Shown: piece after piece, positions 17,178 through 25,183 of the stretch
How positions within the stretch are numbered: position 1 is the stretch's first letter
How the letters are laid out: each line of letters starts with the position of its first letter
Source of the DNA: Candidatus Rokuibacteriota bacterium
GTDB lineage: Bacteria > Methylomirabilota > Methylomirabilia > Rokubacteriales > CSP1-6
NCBI GenBank assembly: GCA_003220435.1
Contig: QHSL01000059.1
Location: 62,001 to 126,000, forward strand
Length of the DNA stretch: 64,000 nucleotides
Direction: 5' to 3'
The notes under the pieces: model-generated
What the model saw: only the letters and a program-made list of their open reading frames with translations
Databases searched by the model: none
What the model was told of the DNA's origin: nothing
Position numbers and translations under genes: made by a program

Positions 17178-18569
17178 CTACAGCGAGCGCAGGAAGTTCA
17201 GCAGATGCTGCTTGTCGCTGTCGCCGAGGTTCTTGAACCTGCCGATCACCGCGTTCGCCTCCGACGGCCCGAACTGGCTGTTGCCGCTGCTGCTGTGGGC
17301 GAGGATGGCCTGCACCAGGTCGGTCGTGCGGCCGTCGTGCAGGAAGAAGATCCGCTTGCCGAGACCCCAGAGAGGCGCGGTCCGGAACTCGTCACCCCGC
17401 GCAACCCCCTGGACGATGTCGTCGGCCAGTCCCGGCCCCATATTGTGGAGAAGCAGGTCTGAGAAGAGGTTGACGTCCTTGTTCTGGAGAGCCGCGACCG
17501 TCGCGAGCGGGCCGGTCTTGAGCCTCGGCGTATGGCAGAGGACGCAGCCCACGTTCGCGAAGACCTGCCGCCCCCTGCTGATCGAGTCCGGGCCGCCCGG
17601 GTCGGTCGTTGACGCCGTGGGCGGAGCCAGGAAGCGCATGAAGAAGGAAAACTTCGTGACGGGGCTAGAGAGCTCGGTGGTGTCTAGTGTGCCCGGTGGG
17701 ACTTCCGTCGGCACCACCGTGTTCGGTACCGTCACGAACTGACAGGTCGGGTTCTCGTCGCGCTCCTGCTGGAACTCCTCGTTCGTGATACCCATCTCGA
17801 CGTTGTACGCCTCACCCGAGAAGATCTGCAGTGACTTGTTCTGGGCCTTCCAGCCGAATCGGGTGATGGTGCCGTCGTTCCCGTTCCGGTTCGGGCGGCC
17901 GAGGATGCCGAGCAGGCGCTTCGCAAACGAGTTGCTGTTCATGTTGTCGATGATGGCTTGATCCGGGACCTGCTCGATGAGTCCGGCCCCGAACGTCGGC
18001 GTGGGAATCCGGAAGATGATGTTGTTGTTCACGACCTGCTTCTCGAAGTCCTCCTGGACCGCGGTGCACCCAGCGGCGCTGATGCCGCTATCGTCGACGC
18101 GGCCGCTGATGACGAACAGCGAGTGCACGCCGCCGTCCCGGCTGCCGTCCGGCTTGTACTGGAATCGCGCCTCACGGATCGGCCCGTTGAGCGTGATGAA
18201 CGACGGCACGACGTTCTTGGCACTGAAGGCGGTGGCGATGGCGACCTGCGGGTTCGTCCCGGGTGAGGTGCCGCCGGTGGCCGGCTGGATGTGGCAACCG
18301 CCGCAGCTGTCCAGGTTGAAGCGAGGGCCGAGACCGTCACCGACCCCTTCCGCCTCCTCAAACTCCACGAGCCCCGCCTGGAAGAACTTCTTCTCCAGGT
18401 CGGTCAGGCTCGGGAGGAACCCGCCGGCGCCGGCTTCTCCGGTGCGCACGCCCGGGTCCTTGTAGCCGGGACTGGTTCCCGTGCTGGTCCTCGAGTGGAG
18501 GCCCTCGGACAGTCCGAGGAGCAGCAACGTGGCCGAGAACACCAGAAGTCGCACTCTCACCTTGCTCAT
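17178..18569 (-). CDS. Di-heme oxidoreductase family c-type cytochrome
   Basis: This 463-residue exported protein has an N-terminal hydrophobic leader. Two c-heme sites are visible: CGGCH (C89, C92, H93) and CVLCH (C342, C345, H346). The RFNLDSCGGCHIQPATGG and RTAPLWGLGKRIFFLHDGR stretches match the di-haem oxidoreductase (thiol oxidoreductase-like) family. It probably acts in periplasmic electron transfer; the donor is unknown. AAGGAG lies before the ATG. A good sigma-54 promoter (18640-18654, minus) and an upstream palindrome (18759-18778) precede it, divergent from a sigma-54 activator at 18934. Confidence 0.9.
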   Translation of the reverse strand: MSKVRVRLLVFSATLLLLGLSEGLHSRTSTGTSPGYKDPGVRTGEAGAGGFLPSLTDLEKKFFQAGLVEFEEAEGVGDGLGPRFNLDSCGGCHIQPATGGTSPGTNPQVAIATAFSAKNVVPSFITLNGPIREARFQYKPDGSRDGGVHSLFVISGRVDDSGISAAGCTAVQEDFEKQVVNNNIIFRIPTPTFGAGLIEQVPDQAIIDNMNSNSFAKRLLGILGRPNRNGNDGTITRFGWKAQNKSLQIFSGEAYNVEMGITNEEFQQERDENPTCQFVTVPNTVVPTEVPPGTLDTTELSSPVTKFSFFMRFLAPPTASTTDPGGPDSISRGRQVFANVGCVLCHTPRLKTGPLATVAALQNKDVNLFSDLLLHNMGPGLADDIVQGVARGDEFRTAPLWGLGKRIFFLHDGRTTDLVQAILAHSSSGNSQFGPSEANAVIGRFKNLGDSDKQHLLNFLRSL

Positions 18570-18639
18570 GTCTGCTCCTTAAGCTCTTGCGGCCTGGGGC
18601 GAAGTGGACGGGGCGGTTCGGCGCACATTCTCCGGGGGC

Positions 18640-18654
18640 GCAAGCGGGATGCCA
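18640..18654 (-). promoter_or_regulatory. Sigma-54 promoter of the di-heme gene
   Basis: Read on the minus strand, TGGCATCCCGCTTGC matches the TGGCAC-N5-TTGC consensus with one mismatch and the exact GG-N10-GC spacing. The -12 GC lies about 70 bases upstream of the ATG at 18569, predicting a leader of roughly 59 bases. Confidence 0.75.
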
Positions 18655-18758
18655 GATCGACCAGGGTTGAGAAGCTGCTGAAAACGCGGCGATGTTGAGG
18701 AGGTGAGGGCGATCACGCCCGATCGAGCTTCGCGGTTCCTGGAAGGAAAACCTTGCCA

Positions 18759-18778
18759 GATTCTCAGATTTGAGAATC
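18759..18778. promoter_or_regulatory. Palindromic enhancer-type operator (putative UAS)
   Basis: GATTCTCAGATTTGAGAATC is a perfect 8-bp inverted repeat around GATT. Its centre is about 115 bp upstream of the sigma-54 -24 element and 165 bp before the activator start. That is the usual distance for an NtrC-type enhancer. Its core resembles the palindrome at 53135-53148. Confidence 0.6.
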
Positions 18779-18933
18779 GCGACTTCCTTCTTGTGTAACG
18801 TCGCAGAGCAGGTTATGGTTCTCGCGCCCGAGAAAGTAATCTAGTACGTCCTCCCAGAGCGGGATTGCCCGCGTCAGATGGGTCCTCGCAGCACAAGGGC
18901 TGCGTCGTCCGGAAATGAAGGCAGGTTCTGAGG

Positions 18934-20319
18934 ATGACCGCATCGATCCTTGTGGTGGACGACGAAAAGGCGATCCAGGAGATTCTGGCCTTCACGCTCA
19001 CCGCCGAGGGATACATGGTGGCGACGGCCACGGGCGGTGAAGAGGCGCTGAGCCGCGTCGAGCAGCAAGATTTCGACGTGATCCTCACCGACATCGTCAT
19101 GCCCGGCGTCGATGGGCTCGAGGTGCTCGAGCGGTCGCGCCTGCTCAATCCGCGTGCTTCGGTCGTCGTGATGACCGCGTATGCCGCCCTCGAGACCGCG
19201 ATCAGCGCGCTCCGTGGGGGCGCGTGCGACTTCCTGGAGAAGCCCTTCGAGATCGAGGACGTGAAGCAGCGCGTGCGGCGCCTGCTCCAATACCGCGAGA
19301 CGATCTGGAAGGAGCGGCTCGTTCCCCGCGCGCTGCAGGAGCGCCCCGCCGGCGGCACGCTCGTCGGCGAGAGCGACGCCATCCGGGCCGTGCGCGAGCA
19401 GATCATGCTGGCCGCCCGCACGCCCAGCAACGTGTTGATCACCGGTGAGAGCGGCGTGGGCAAGGAGCTGGTCTCGCGCGCCATCCACGACGCGAGCACG
19501 CGGCGCGACGACGCCTTCGTGGCGGTCAACTGCGGGGCGATCCCGGAGGCGCTGCTCGAGAGCCAGCTCTTCGGGCACGTGCGGGGCGCCTTCACGACGG
19601 CGGTGCAGGCGAACCCGGGACTCTTCGTCGCGGCGAACCGCGGCACCCTGTTCCTCGACGAGATCGGTGAGCTTCCGCTGCTCCTTCAAGTAAAGCTGCT
19701 TCGGGTCATCGAGGGCACGCACGTCCTTCCGGTGGGCGGGACGCGGCCGGTGCGGGTGGACACCCGAATTATCGCCAGCACGAATCGCGATCTGGCGCGC
19801 GAGGTCGGGGCGGGCCGCTTCCGCGAGGATCTCTTCTATCGGCTCAACGTCGTGCACATGGGCGTGCCCCCGCTCCGCGAACGACGCGGTGACATTCCGC
19901 TCCTGGTCGATCACCTCGTCGAGCGGCTCAACGCCAAGCTCGGCACGCGCTGCCTTGGTGTCGAGCGTGAGGCGCTCTGGACGCTCATCAGGCGGCCGTG
20001 GAAGGGCAACGTGCGCGAGCTCGAGCACGTCCTCGAGCGGGCCATGGTCCTGGGTCGGGGCGAGCTCGTCTCGCTTCGCGACCTGCCGGCCGACTCGAAG
20101 GCGCCCGACGGCATGCCTCCTCAGAACCTGCGCGGGGCCGTCCGGCGGTTCGAGCGCCAGCATTTGCTGGACGTCCTGACCGCGACCCAGTCGGACAAGC
20201 GTCAGGCCGCCCGAGTGCTGGGAATCAGCCTGGCCTCGCTCTACCGCAAGCTCCACAGCCGGATCGACGGCGACGCGGGGCGGGCGGAGCGGATACCTTC
20301 GGATTCGACGCCGTCCTGA
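18934..20319 (+). CDS. NtrC-type sigma-54-dependent response regulator
   Basis: This 461-residue protein has REC, AAA+ and Fis-type DNA-binding domains. The phospho-acceptor is D53 in LTDIVMPG. Walker A is GESGVGKE near 171-178. The sigma-54 contact loop at 218-223 reads GAFTTA instead of GAFTGA. Walker B is TLFLDEIGEL. A Fis HTH ends the chain (RQAARVLGISLASLYRKL). It is divergent from a sigma-54-driven di-heme gene and probably controls it through the palindrome at 18759. No histidine kinase is adjacent; the hybrid kinase at 54147 is a candidate partner. Confidence 0.93.
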   Translation: MTASILVVDDEKAIQEILAFTLTAEGYMVATATGGEEALSRVEQQDFDVILTDIVMPGVDGLEVLERSRLLNPRASVVVMTAYAALETAISALRGGACDFLEKPFEIEDVKQRVRRLLQYRETIWKERLVPRALQERPAGGTLVGESDAIRAVREQIMLAARTPSNVLITGESGVGKELVSRAIHDASTRRDDAFVAVNCGAIPEALLESQLFGHVRGAFTTAVQANPGLFVAANRGTLFLDEIGELPLLLQVKLLRVIEGTHVLPVGGTRPVRVDTRIIASTNRDLAREVGAGRFREDLFYRLNVVHMGVPPLRERRGDIPLLVDHLVERLNAKLGTRCLGVEREALWTLIRRPWKGNVRELEHVLERAMVLGRGELVSLRDLPADSKAPDGMPPQNLRGAVRRFERQHLLDVLTATQSDKRQAARVLGISLASLYRKLHSRIDGDAGRAERIPSDSTPS

Positions 20320-20334
20320 ACCCGGCGCGCGGCT

Positions 20335-21180
20335 TCAGGGGGCGGAGGGCTCCGTACGAGTGGCCGGGTCCGTCGCGGCTCGCAGGTTGGTGATCACGTC
20401 CGTCTCGAACGCTGCGATCGTTCCACCGAAGGCCCGCTGAAAGTTTGTTTGACGATCGGGCGATCCCCGGAACGAGGCGAAGTACGCCTTCAGCCGGTCG
20501 AGACCCTGGTGCGTGATCAGGTAGTCGGTCATGAGAAACGTCAACTGGTAGGTCACCCGCGAGCCCTCGCGCAGGTGCCACGCGGTGAACGCGCGCGGGG
20601 TGCCGTGGGCCTCGAGGTTCAGTCCCGCGCGGAGCAGTGTCGCGTGACGCTGAACCCCGGAGGTCGCGGTCTGGCGCCGTCGACTCACCGAGTCGAGCCC
20701 GAGCCGCTCCAGAGTCGAGAAGGCGATCCACTCGGCCATCCCCTCGGCGAGCCACTGCTCGCCACGCCCCTCACCGCCGGCGAGCTCGATCTGCGACACG
20801 TGAGTGAGCTCGTGGGCGATGAGACGCAGCCGCTCGCGCGTGGTCCGGTCGCGGGCGTCCTCGTTCAAGAGCACCTGACCCTGCGCACCGACGCCGATCG
20901 CGAAGTCGCTCAGCTTCGCGGCCAGCACCGGAGAGACGCGCGCGTCGTGGATCAGGCCCTGCTCGAACGCGCGCCGTCCGCCGTACAGGTACACCGTCAC
21001 CCGCTGGGGAACCGCGAGCCCGAACGTCTTCGCGATGATGGCGGCGACGCCGCGCACCGCCGCCTGCGTCGTGTCGAGGGCTCGAGCGTCTGAAGGAGCG
21101 GCGAGCGGGAGCGGATCGAGCGAGAGCGGCAGCACGATCCGACCGCTGCTGCGATCGGCCGTGGCCACGGCGAGAGGCAC
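20335..21180 (-). CDS. Putative gluzincin metallopeptidase (MA family, HExxH), secreted
   Basis: A frame of 281 residues has LRLIAHELTHVSQIE (zinc site) followed by EQWLAEGMAEW, which can supply the third ligand. The C-terminal part is helical, as in the peptidase MA-like family. The listed start is GTG 21180. However, the frame stays open upstream to a CTG at 21225, 6 bases after AAGGAG, and these codons read PVLCRAAAIAFLVVVPLAVA, a good signal peptide. I think the protein really starts at that CTG. It is convergent with the activator gene. Substrate unknown. Confidence 0.75.
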   Translation of the reverse strand: MPLAVATADRSSGRIVLPLSLDPLPLAAPSDARALDTTQAAVRGVAAIIAKTFGLAVPQRVTVYLYGGRRAFEQGLIHDARVSPVLAAKLSDFAIGVGAQGQVLLNEDARDRTTRERLRLIAHELTHVSQIELAGGEGRGEQWLAEGMAEWIAFSTLERLGLDSVSRRRQTATSGVQRHATLLRAGLNLEAHGTPRAFTAWHLREGSRVTYQLTFLMTDYLITHQGLDRLKAYFASFRGSPDRQTNFQRAFGGTIAAFETDVITNLRAATDPATRTEPSAP

Positions 21181-21348
21181 GACGACCAGGAAGGCGATGG
21201 CCGCGGCGCGGCACAGTACGGGCAGCGCGAACTCCTTCGGAGAAGATTCGGAGGGAATCGACCGGAGCTGGCGCTACCGCGTTTCCCTACGTCGTCTCAA
21301 TTCTTAGCACGTCTGGGCCGACGTGTGAAAGATTTACCTGAGGACAGA

Positions 21349-21383
21349 GCGCCTCGCGGCGGCGTTGCACCGCCGCGAGGCGC
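21349..21383 (-). terminator. Strong hairpin after the small lipoprotein gene
   Basis: GCGCCTCGCGGCGG, a 7-base loop, then its exact complement form a 14-bp stem just downstream of the minus-strand stop at 21390. There is no clear U tract, so it may act as a transcript-stabilising or Rho-assisted end. Confidence 0.6.
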
Positions 21384-21389
21384 GAAGCG

Positions 21390-21635
21390 CTACCGGCCTG
21401 CGGGAGAACCGGGCTGACTCTTCGGGAGCTCGGTGCCGCCGGGAGCCGGAGCAGCCGGGCTAGGCGTCGAGCTACCGCTGTCGGAGGTCGGCGGTGTGGC
21501 CGGCGGCGAAGCGGACGGCGACCGCTCGCTGCTCGGGCTCTCGCTGACCGGGCCTCCCTTGTTCGAATCCGTGCACCCCGCGGCGACACCGGCCAGAAGA
21601 GCAAGTGCGCAAAGTCCAGAAAGAGCCTTCCTCAT
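21390..21635 (-). CDS. Small Pro/Ser-rich lipoprotein
   Basis: This 81-residue protein has a lipoprotein leader ending in LAGVAAGC, so the mature chain starts with a lipidated Cys. The remaining 60 residues are low-complexity Ser/Pro/Thr (SESPSSERSPSASPPATPP), suggesting a flexible surface spacer. There are no domains and the function is unknown. It lies 24 bases downstream of the secreted DUF1344-like gene on the same strand, so both may share a transcript ending at the hairpin 21349-21383. AGGAGG precedes the ATG. Confidence 0.65.
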   Translation of the reverse strand: MRKALSGLCALALLAGVAAGCTDSNKGGPVSESPSSERSPSASPPATPPTSDSGSSTPSPAAPAPGGTELPKSQPGSPAGR

Positions 21636-21659
21636 GTGGTCCTCCTGGGGGCCGAGCCC

Positions 21660-22010
21660 CTACCCTTTGATCTGCACGGAGGTGGCGACCTTCTGGCCCC
21701 CTCTTTCCTCGAATTCAGCGCTGATCTGCGCACCCGGCTTCAGCCGGCTCATGGGGACCTTCACCGAGCCAGGAATGGAGAGCTGGGTCCCGTCCTCGAG
21801 CGTGACCATGTTGCCGCGCACGGCCTTGACCGTGCCCTCGATCTTCTGGCCCATCTTCTGATCCGTCGGGGCTTTCTGGTCCATCGGGGCCTTCTGGTCC
21901 ATTGCCTTCGGCTGGGCCTGGGGATCGGTCTTCATCTGGGCCGACGTTGCCGTGACACCGAACGACGCCATCACCAAAACCGCGACGAGGATTGCCAGGA
22001 CTCGAAACAT
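21660..22010 (-). CDS. Secreted DUF1344-like protein with MDQKAP repeats
   Basis: This is a 116-residue protein with AAGGAGG before the ATG at 22010. A signal peptide (LAILVAVLVMASFGVTATSA) precedes a linker with short repeats of the type MDQKAP. A small beta domain follows: IEGTVKAVRGNMVTLEDG, then LSIPGSVKVPMSRLKPG. This resembles DUF1344/periplasmic OB-like modules. The function is unknown. The frame is open upstream to 22289, but that part has no homology and the ribosome site fixes the start. Confidence 0.75.
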   Translation of the reverse strand: MFRVLAILVAVLVMASFGVTATSAQMKTDPQAQPKAMDQKAPMDQKAPTDQKMGQKIEGTVKAVRGNMVTLEDGTQLSIPGSVKVPMSRLKPGAQISAEFEERGGQKVATSVQIKG

Positions 22011-22301
22011 CGCGACCTCCTTTTGCTTGACGCACGATGGTTGCGAGCACCCTTGCGCGCTCTGTGGACCCCACGGAGCAACTGGGATGCCAGGCGCTCG
22101 CTCGCTCAGGCGCGCAGGAATCTCGATACTTCGCGGAGCGTGACCCGCCGGCCGTGTATCCCTTACATCGCCTGCTATGTAGAAGTTGCTTTGCGATAGG
22201 TGTCTTCCGCGTGATCCGAGCGGCGTAAATCCGCTGCTGATCGGCAGTGTGCCGCTGGCATGGACTTCGCACCCTGCCTGCGCCGACATGGAGGTGACGT
22301 C

Positions 22302-22793
22302 ATGAAGACGGTCAGAGCTATCCGCGCGGCTCTCGTCGTGAACGTGCTCGCGCTCGTCGAGCTGACCCGAGACGGCTGGGCTCAGGCGGTCCCGGGTGGT
22401 GAGAGCGCCTCCAGCACGCCTCCGTCAGGAGGAGCTCAGGCGGTGGTGCTCGTGGGCTCGGCGATCCTGTTGCTCGTGATCCTCGGGGTGCTGGTGAAGA
22501 TGCTGGACCTCAAGCGTCGGCGCGAAGGGGAAGCGGTCATCGTTCAGTCGCAGGTCTCCGATGCCGTCCTCCGCGACCCTGCGCTGTTCAGCCTGCCGAT
22601 CACGCCGACCGCCCGCGTCCCGCTGTGGAGCGGCTCGCCGGTCATCGTCGAGGTCGCCGGGTGCGTGCCGTCCGACGAGCTCCGCGAGGCGGCGCTCCGC
22701 TTGATCCAGCGCGAAGCGTCGCACCTGCGCAACGACGTGCAGATCGAGTCGCGGCTCGACGTGGTGCCGACCATGATGCGGAGGTCCGCCTGA
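22302..22793 (+). CDS. Membrane-anchored protein with BON-like C-terminal domain
   Basis: This 163-residue protein has an N-terminal hydrophobic segment, a Ser/Pro/Gly linker and a transmembrane helix (AVVLVGSAILLLVILGVLV, about 49-67). A basic KRRREGE follows. The last 60 residues (VIVEVAGCVPSDELREAAL, then NDVQIESRLDVVP) have the alpha/beta pattern of a BON domain, which usually binds phospholipid or other envelope partners. The assignment to BON is tentative. GGAGGTGACGTC precedes the ATG. The next small genes follow within a few bases. Confidence 0.6.
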   Translation: MKTVRAIRAALVVNVLALVELTRDGWAQAVPGGESASSTPPSGGAQAVVLVGSAILLLVILGVLVKMLDLKRRREGEAVIVQSQVSDAVLRDPALFSLPITPTARVPLWSGSPVIVEVAGCVPSDELREAALRLIQREASHLRNDVQIESRLDVVPTMMRRSA

Positions 22794-22807
22794 CACCACC
22801 GCTCCAG

Positions 22808-22948
22808 GTGGAGAAAGGAGGCCCCCGATGCGCGTGCTGTGCGGCGTGCGCGGTCACGCTGGAGTCCGTCGCCTATTGTCGCGGTTGCGCGACCGAGCTG
22901 CTCGGCACCGCTTCACTCGTCGTGGGCGGCACGCTCGAGCTCGTGTAA
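22808..22948 (+). CDS. Small Cys-rich (zinc-ribbon-like) ORF
   Basis: This is a 46-codon GTG-started frame containing CACCAACAVTLESVAYCRGC, that is, paired CxxC-type cysteines 12-14 residues apart, followed by a short hydrophobic tail. It could be a one-domain zinc ribbon. Against this, the best ribosome site (AAAGGAGG at 22813) lies inside the frame and better fits an ATG at 22828 in another frame, whose product is an unremarkable Arg-rich peptide. The assignment is uncertain. Confidence 0.3.
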   Translation: MEKGGPRCACCAACAVTLESVAYCRGCATELLGTASLVVGGTLELV

Positions 22949-22976
22949 CGTCGTGGCCCCCCTGAGAACCACGGTC

Positions 22977-23318
22977 ATGGCTGCGATCGTCGTGCTGACC
23001 GACGGGCTCTTCAGCCAGGCCCACGGCGCGGCCCCGCCCCAGCGCCATTGGGTGGTGGTACGTCACGAAGCACCCGCGGGACCGTCGGAGCACGGAGCCA
23101 GGACGGCGAAGCCGCAATTCGTTCGCGAGGCCCAGCGGTCGCTACGTGACCTCGGCTATGACCCCGGGCCCATCGACGGGATCGTCGGCCCGCAGACGCA
23201 CGCCGCGCTGGCGAAGTATCAGGGCGCCGAGAACTTGCCGGTAACGGGCGAGCTCGACTCGGAGACGATGGCGAGGCTCGACGTCCACCGGCGGCTCTTC
23301 CGCGCCCGCGCCTCCTGA
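22977..23318 (+). CDS. Exported peptidoglycan-binding domain protein
   Basis: This 113-residue protein has a short hydrophobic leader (AAIVVLTDGLFSQAHGAA). It is followed by one PG_binding_1 domain: VREAQRSLRDLGYDPGPID, then IVGPQTHAALAKYQ, then LPVTGELDSETMARL. Such modules anchor proteins to the cell wall; no catalytic domain is attached. The start could be a GTG slightly upstream. The gene precedes the MscS-like frame by 13 bases. Confidence 0.8.
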   Translation: MAAIVVLTDGLFSQAHGAAPPQRHWVVVRHEAPAGPSEHGARTAKPQFVREAQRSLRDLGYDPGPIDGIVGPQTHAALAKYQGAENLPVTGELDSETMARLDVHRRLFRARAS

Positions 23319-23331
23319 GCCAAGCGCCGAC

Positions 23332-24341
23332 GTGAGCCTCCTGTGGCCGGTGGTCTGGACCGTCACCGCGTTCGTGGCGGCCACCGTCGCCGCGCTCGCG
23401 CTCCGCCGGGCGCTCCTCGCGGCCAGGCCACGGTGGGCGCCTCCCGAGACGGTGGGCGCAGCGGTCGGCGCGCTTCGCGGACCCTCGCTCTGGTGGTGCC
23501 TGGTCGCCGGTCTCTACGTCGCGAACGAGGTCGCGGAGGACTTCGCGTTCCTACCGCGACGGTGGTACCGGCTGCTCGTCGTGAGCGTCGACGTCGCCTT
23601 CGTCCTGTCCGTCACGGTGACGCTGACCGGGCTGGCCGGAAGCCTCGTCAGGCGGGCGGCCGAGCGGCGCCTGGTCGACTCAGCGGTCACGGGGCTGGCG
23701 CAAACCGTCTCCCGCGTCGCGGTGCTCGTCGTCGGCATCCTCGTGCTGCTCTCGACGCTCGGTGTCCACATCACTCCTCTTCTCACCACGCTCGGGATCG
23801 GCGGAGTGGCGGTGGCCCTGGCCCTCCAGGACTCGCTCTCGAATCTCTTCGCCGGAATCCATCTGCTGGCGGACGGCCCGTTGCGCGTCGGGGATCACGT
23901 CAAGGTCGGCGACCACGTCGAGGGGTTCGTGATCGACGTCGGCTGGCGATCGACGCGGATCCGGGCGCTCTCCAACGACATCGTCGTCGTCCCCAACCTG
24001 GTCGTGGCGCGCGAGACGCTCACAAACTACGACTTGCCCGATCCTCGCGGCGCCTTCCACCTGCCGATCAGCGTCGACGGCGCCGCGACCCGGACGCAGT
24101 GGCCAAGGCGCTCCGCGACGAGATCGAGGCGACCCCCGGGAAGGTCCCGGGGCTCCTGTCGCATCCCGCGCCATCGGTCGCCCGCCGGGTCGGCGCCGAC
24201 GGCTCGCTCGACTTCACGGTGAGCTACCACGTCGCGGCGCTCACCGATCAATACCGGGTGCAGCACGAGCTGCGCCGGCGCGTCCTCGAGCGGCTGCAGC
24301 GGGAGCGCATCGCGGTTCGGGGTCCGGCGCGGGTCGCGTGA
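23332..24341 (+). pseudogene. MscS-family mechanosensitive channel, frameshifted
   Basis: The first frame (from GTG 23332) encodes several transmembrane helices. The conserved pore and beta domain follow: LLTTLGIGGVAVALALQDSL, then NLFAGIHLLADGPLRVGDHV and IVVVPNLVVARETLTNYD. Homology leaves this frame near 24080-24095 (PISVDGAATR). It resumes one frame over (DPDAVAKALRDEIEATPGKV) to the TGA at 24341, where the MscS C-terminal domain ends. The simplest repair is insertion of one base in the GGCGCCGCGACCC stretch. Uncorrected, the product stops at 24222 with a scrambled tail. This may be a real mutation or a sequencing error. Confidence 0.8.
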
Positions 24342-24439
24342 CCGTCCCCGGGCTGGTGCAGGGCCGGCGGGATGCATTAGAATGCTCGTGCCGTCTTCGA
24401 GACGGGCCACCAGCTGGTCTCGCGATCATGGAGGACGCC

Positions 24440-25033
24440 ATGGCCAACGACTCTGCCAACACCGCTCAACCGCCGCGTGGCATCAACCACATGGTGCTCA
24501 ACGTGCGGAACCTCGAGGTCTCGCACAAGTTTTGGACCGAGATCATCGGCTTCCGGTGTGTCGCTGAGCTCAAGCCGATTCCCGGTCGCCAGCGCCCCAA
24601 GATGCGCTTCTACAGCGGGCTCGACGCCAAGGGCGACGTGACCCATCACGACCTGGCGCTGGCCGAGGTGCCCGCGAGCAACGGCACCGGCGCCGGGCCC
24701 GACGAGTGGAGCCTGATGCCCGGCCGGGTCGGCCTGAATCACGTGGCGATCGCGTGGCCGGACCGGGAGTCCTGGTTGAAGCAGCTGGCCTTCATGAAGA
24801 GCAAGGGCGTGCCCTTCCTCCGGCGCGTCAACCACGGCATGACTCACAGCGTCTACATCGCCGACCCCGACGGTCACGGCATCGAGGTGCTCTACGAGCT
24901 GCCGCGGGACGTGTGGGAAGGGGACATCGACGGGGCGCAGAACTATGCCGAGATGCTTCCCACGGACGGCGCCGAGGCGCTGGTCGATCGGACGGAGAAC
25001 CCGGTCTTCAGCGCGTCGGAGGCGCGCCGCTAA
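24440..25033 (+). CDS. VOC-family dioxygenase (catechol 2,3-dioxygenase-like)
   Basis: This 197-residue protein has GINHMVLNVRNLEVSHKFW with the first His, HHDLALAEV, LNHVAIAWPD with a further His, and DPDGHGIEVLYEL with the Glu ligand. The order fits extradiol dioxygenases. GGAGGA at 24430 places translation at the ATG 24440 rather than the in-frame ATG 24428. Substrate unknown. The frame on the opposite strand just downstream contains a gene remnant. Confidence 0.87.
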   Translation: MANDSANTAQPPRGINHMVLNVRNLEVSHKFWTEIIGFRCVAELKPIPGRQRPKMRFYSGLDAKGDVTHHDLALAEVPASNGTGAGPDEWSLMPGRVGLNHVAIAWPDRESWLKQLAFMKSKGVPFLRRVNHGMTHSVYIADPDGHGIEVLYELPRDVWEGDIDGAQNYAEMLPTDGAEALVDRTENPVFSASEARR

Positions 25034-25034
25034 G

Positions 25035-25178
25035 GCCGCGCTGCGTGAGGGTGCAGTGACCGTACCGCGCGATCGGTAGCTGCGTCACCTTCGAGCGGCT
25101 CGCGAAGTCCAGCTTCTCACGGTAGAGATTCTCGTGCCAGAACGGGATGATCTCGTCCCCGGTCGTTGTGCAGGGTGA
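25035..25178 (-). pseudogene. Remnant of an alpha/beta-hydrolase-type C-terminus
   Basis: On the minus strand, DEIIPFWHENLYREKLDF followed by VTQLPIARYGHCTLT resembles the C-terminal strand-helix-His region of esterase-type alpha/beta hydrolases. The expected preceding motif LVTLHNDR is present in another frame, separated by one extra G. The remnant directly abuts the amidohydrolase stop at 25184, and there is no start. Probably the debris of a deleted gene. Confidence 0.5.
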
Positions 25179-25183
25179 CGAGC

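Larger units (their letters stand above)
18570..18933. other. Divergent regulatory region between di-heme gene and NtrC-type activator
   Basis: This 364-base gap has no convincing ORF. It holds the minus-strand sigma-54 promoter at 18640-18654, a small GGGCG/CGCCC hairpin at 18707-18720 and the 20-bp palindrome at 18759-18778. I could not find a convincing promoter for the activator gene at 18934. Confidence 0.7.

Noticed and set aside
18741..18756. GG...GC pair near GGAAGGAAAACCTTGCC as a sigma-54 site for the activator gene.
   Set aside because: GG-GC spacing is 12 or 8 instead of 10, and the flanks do not match.
22164..22181. TACAT-N8-ATGTA inverted repeat in the gap 22011-22301 as an operator.
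   Set aside because: Only 5-bp arms, no second copy, no regulator adjacent; too weak to list.
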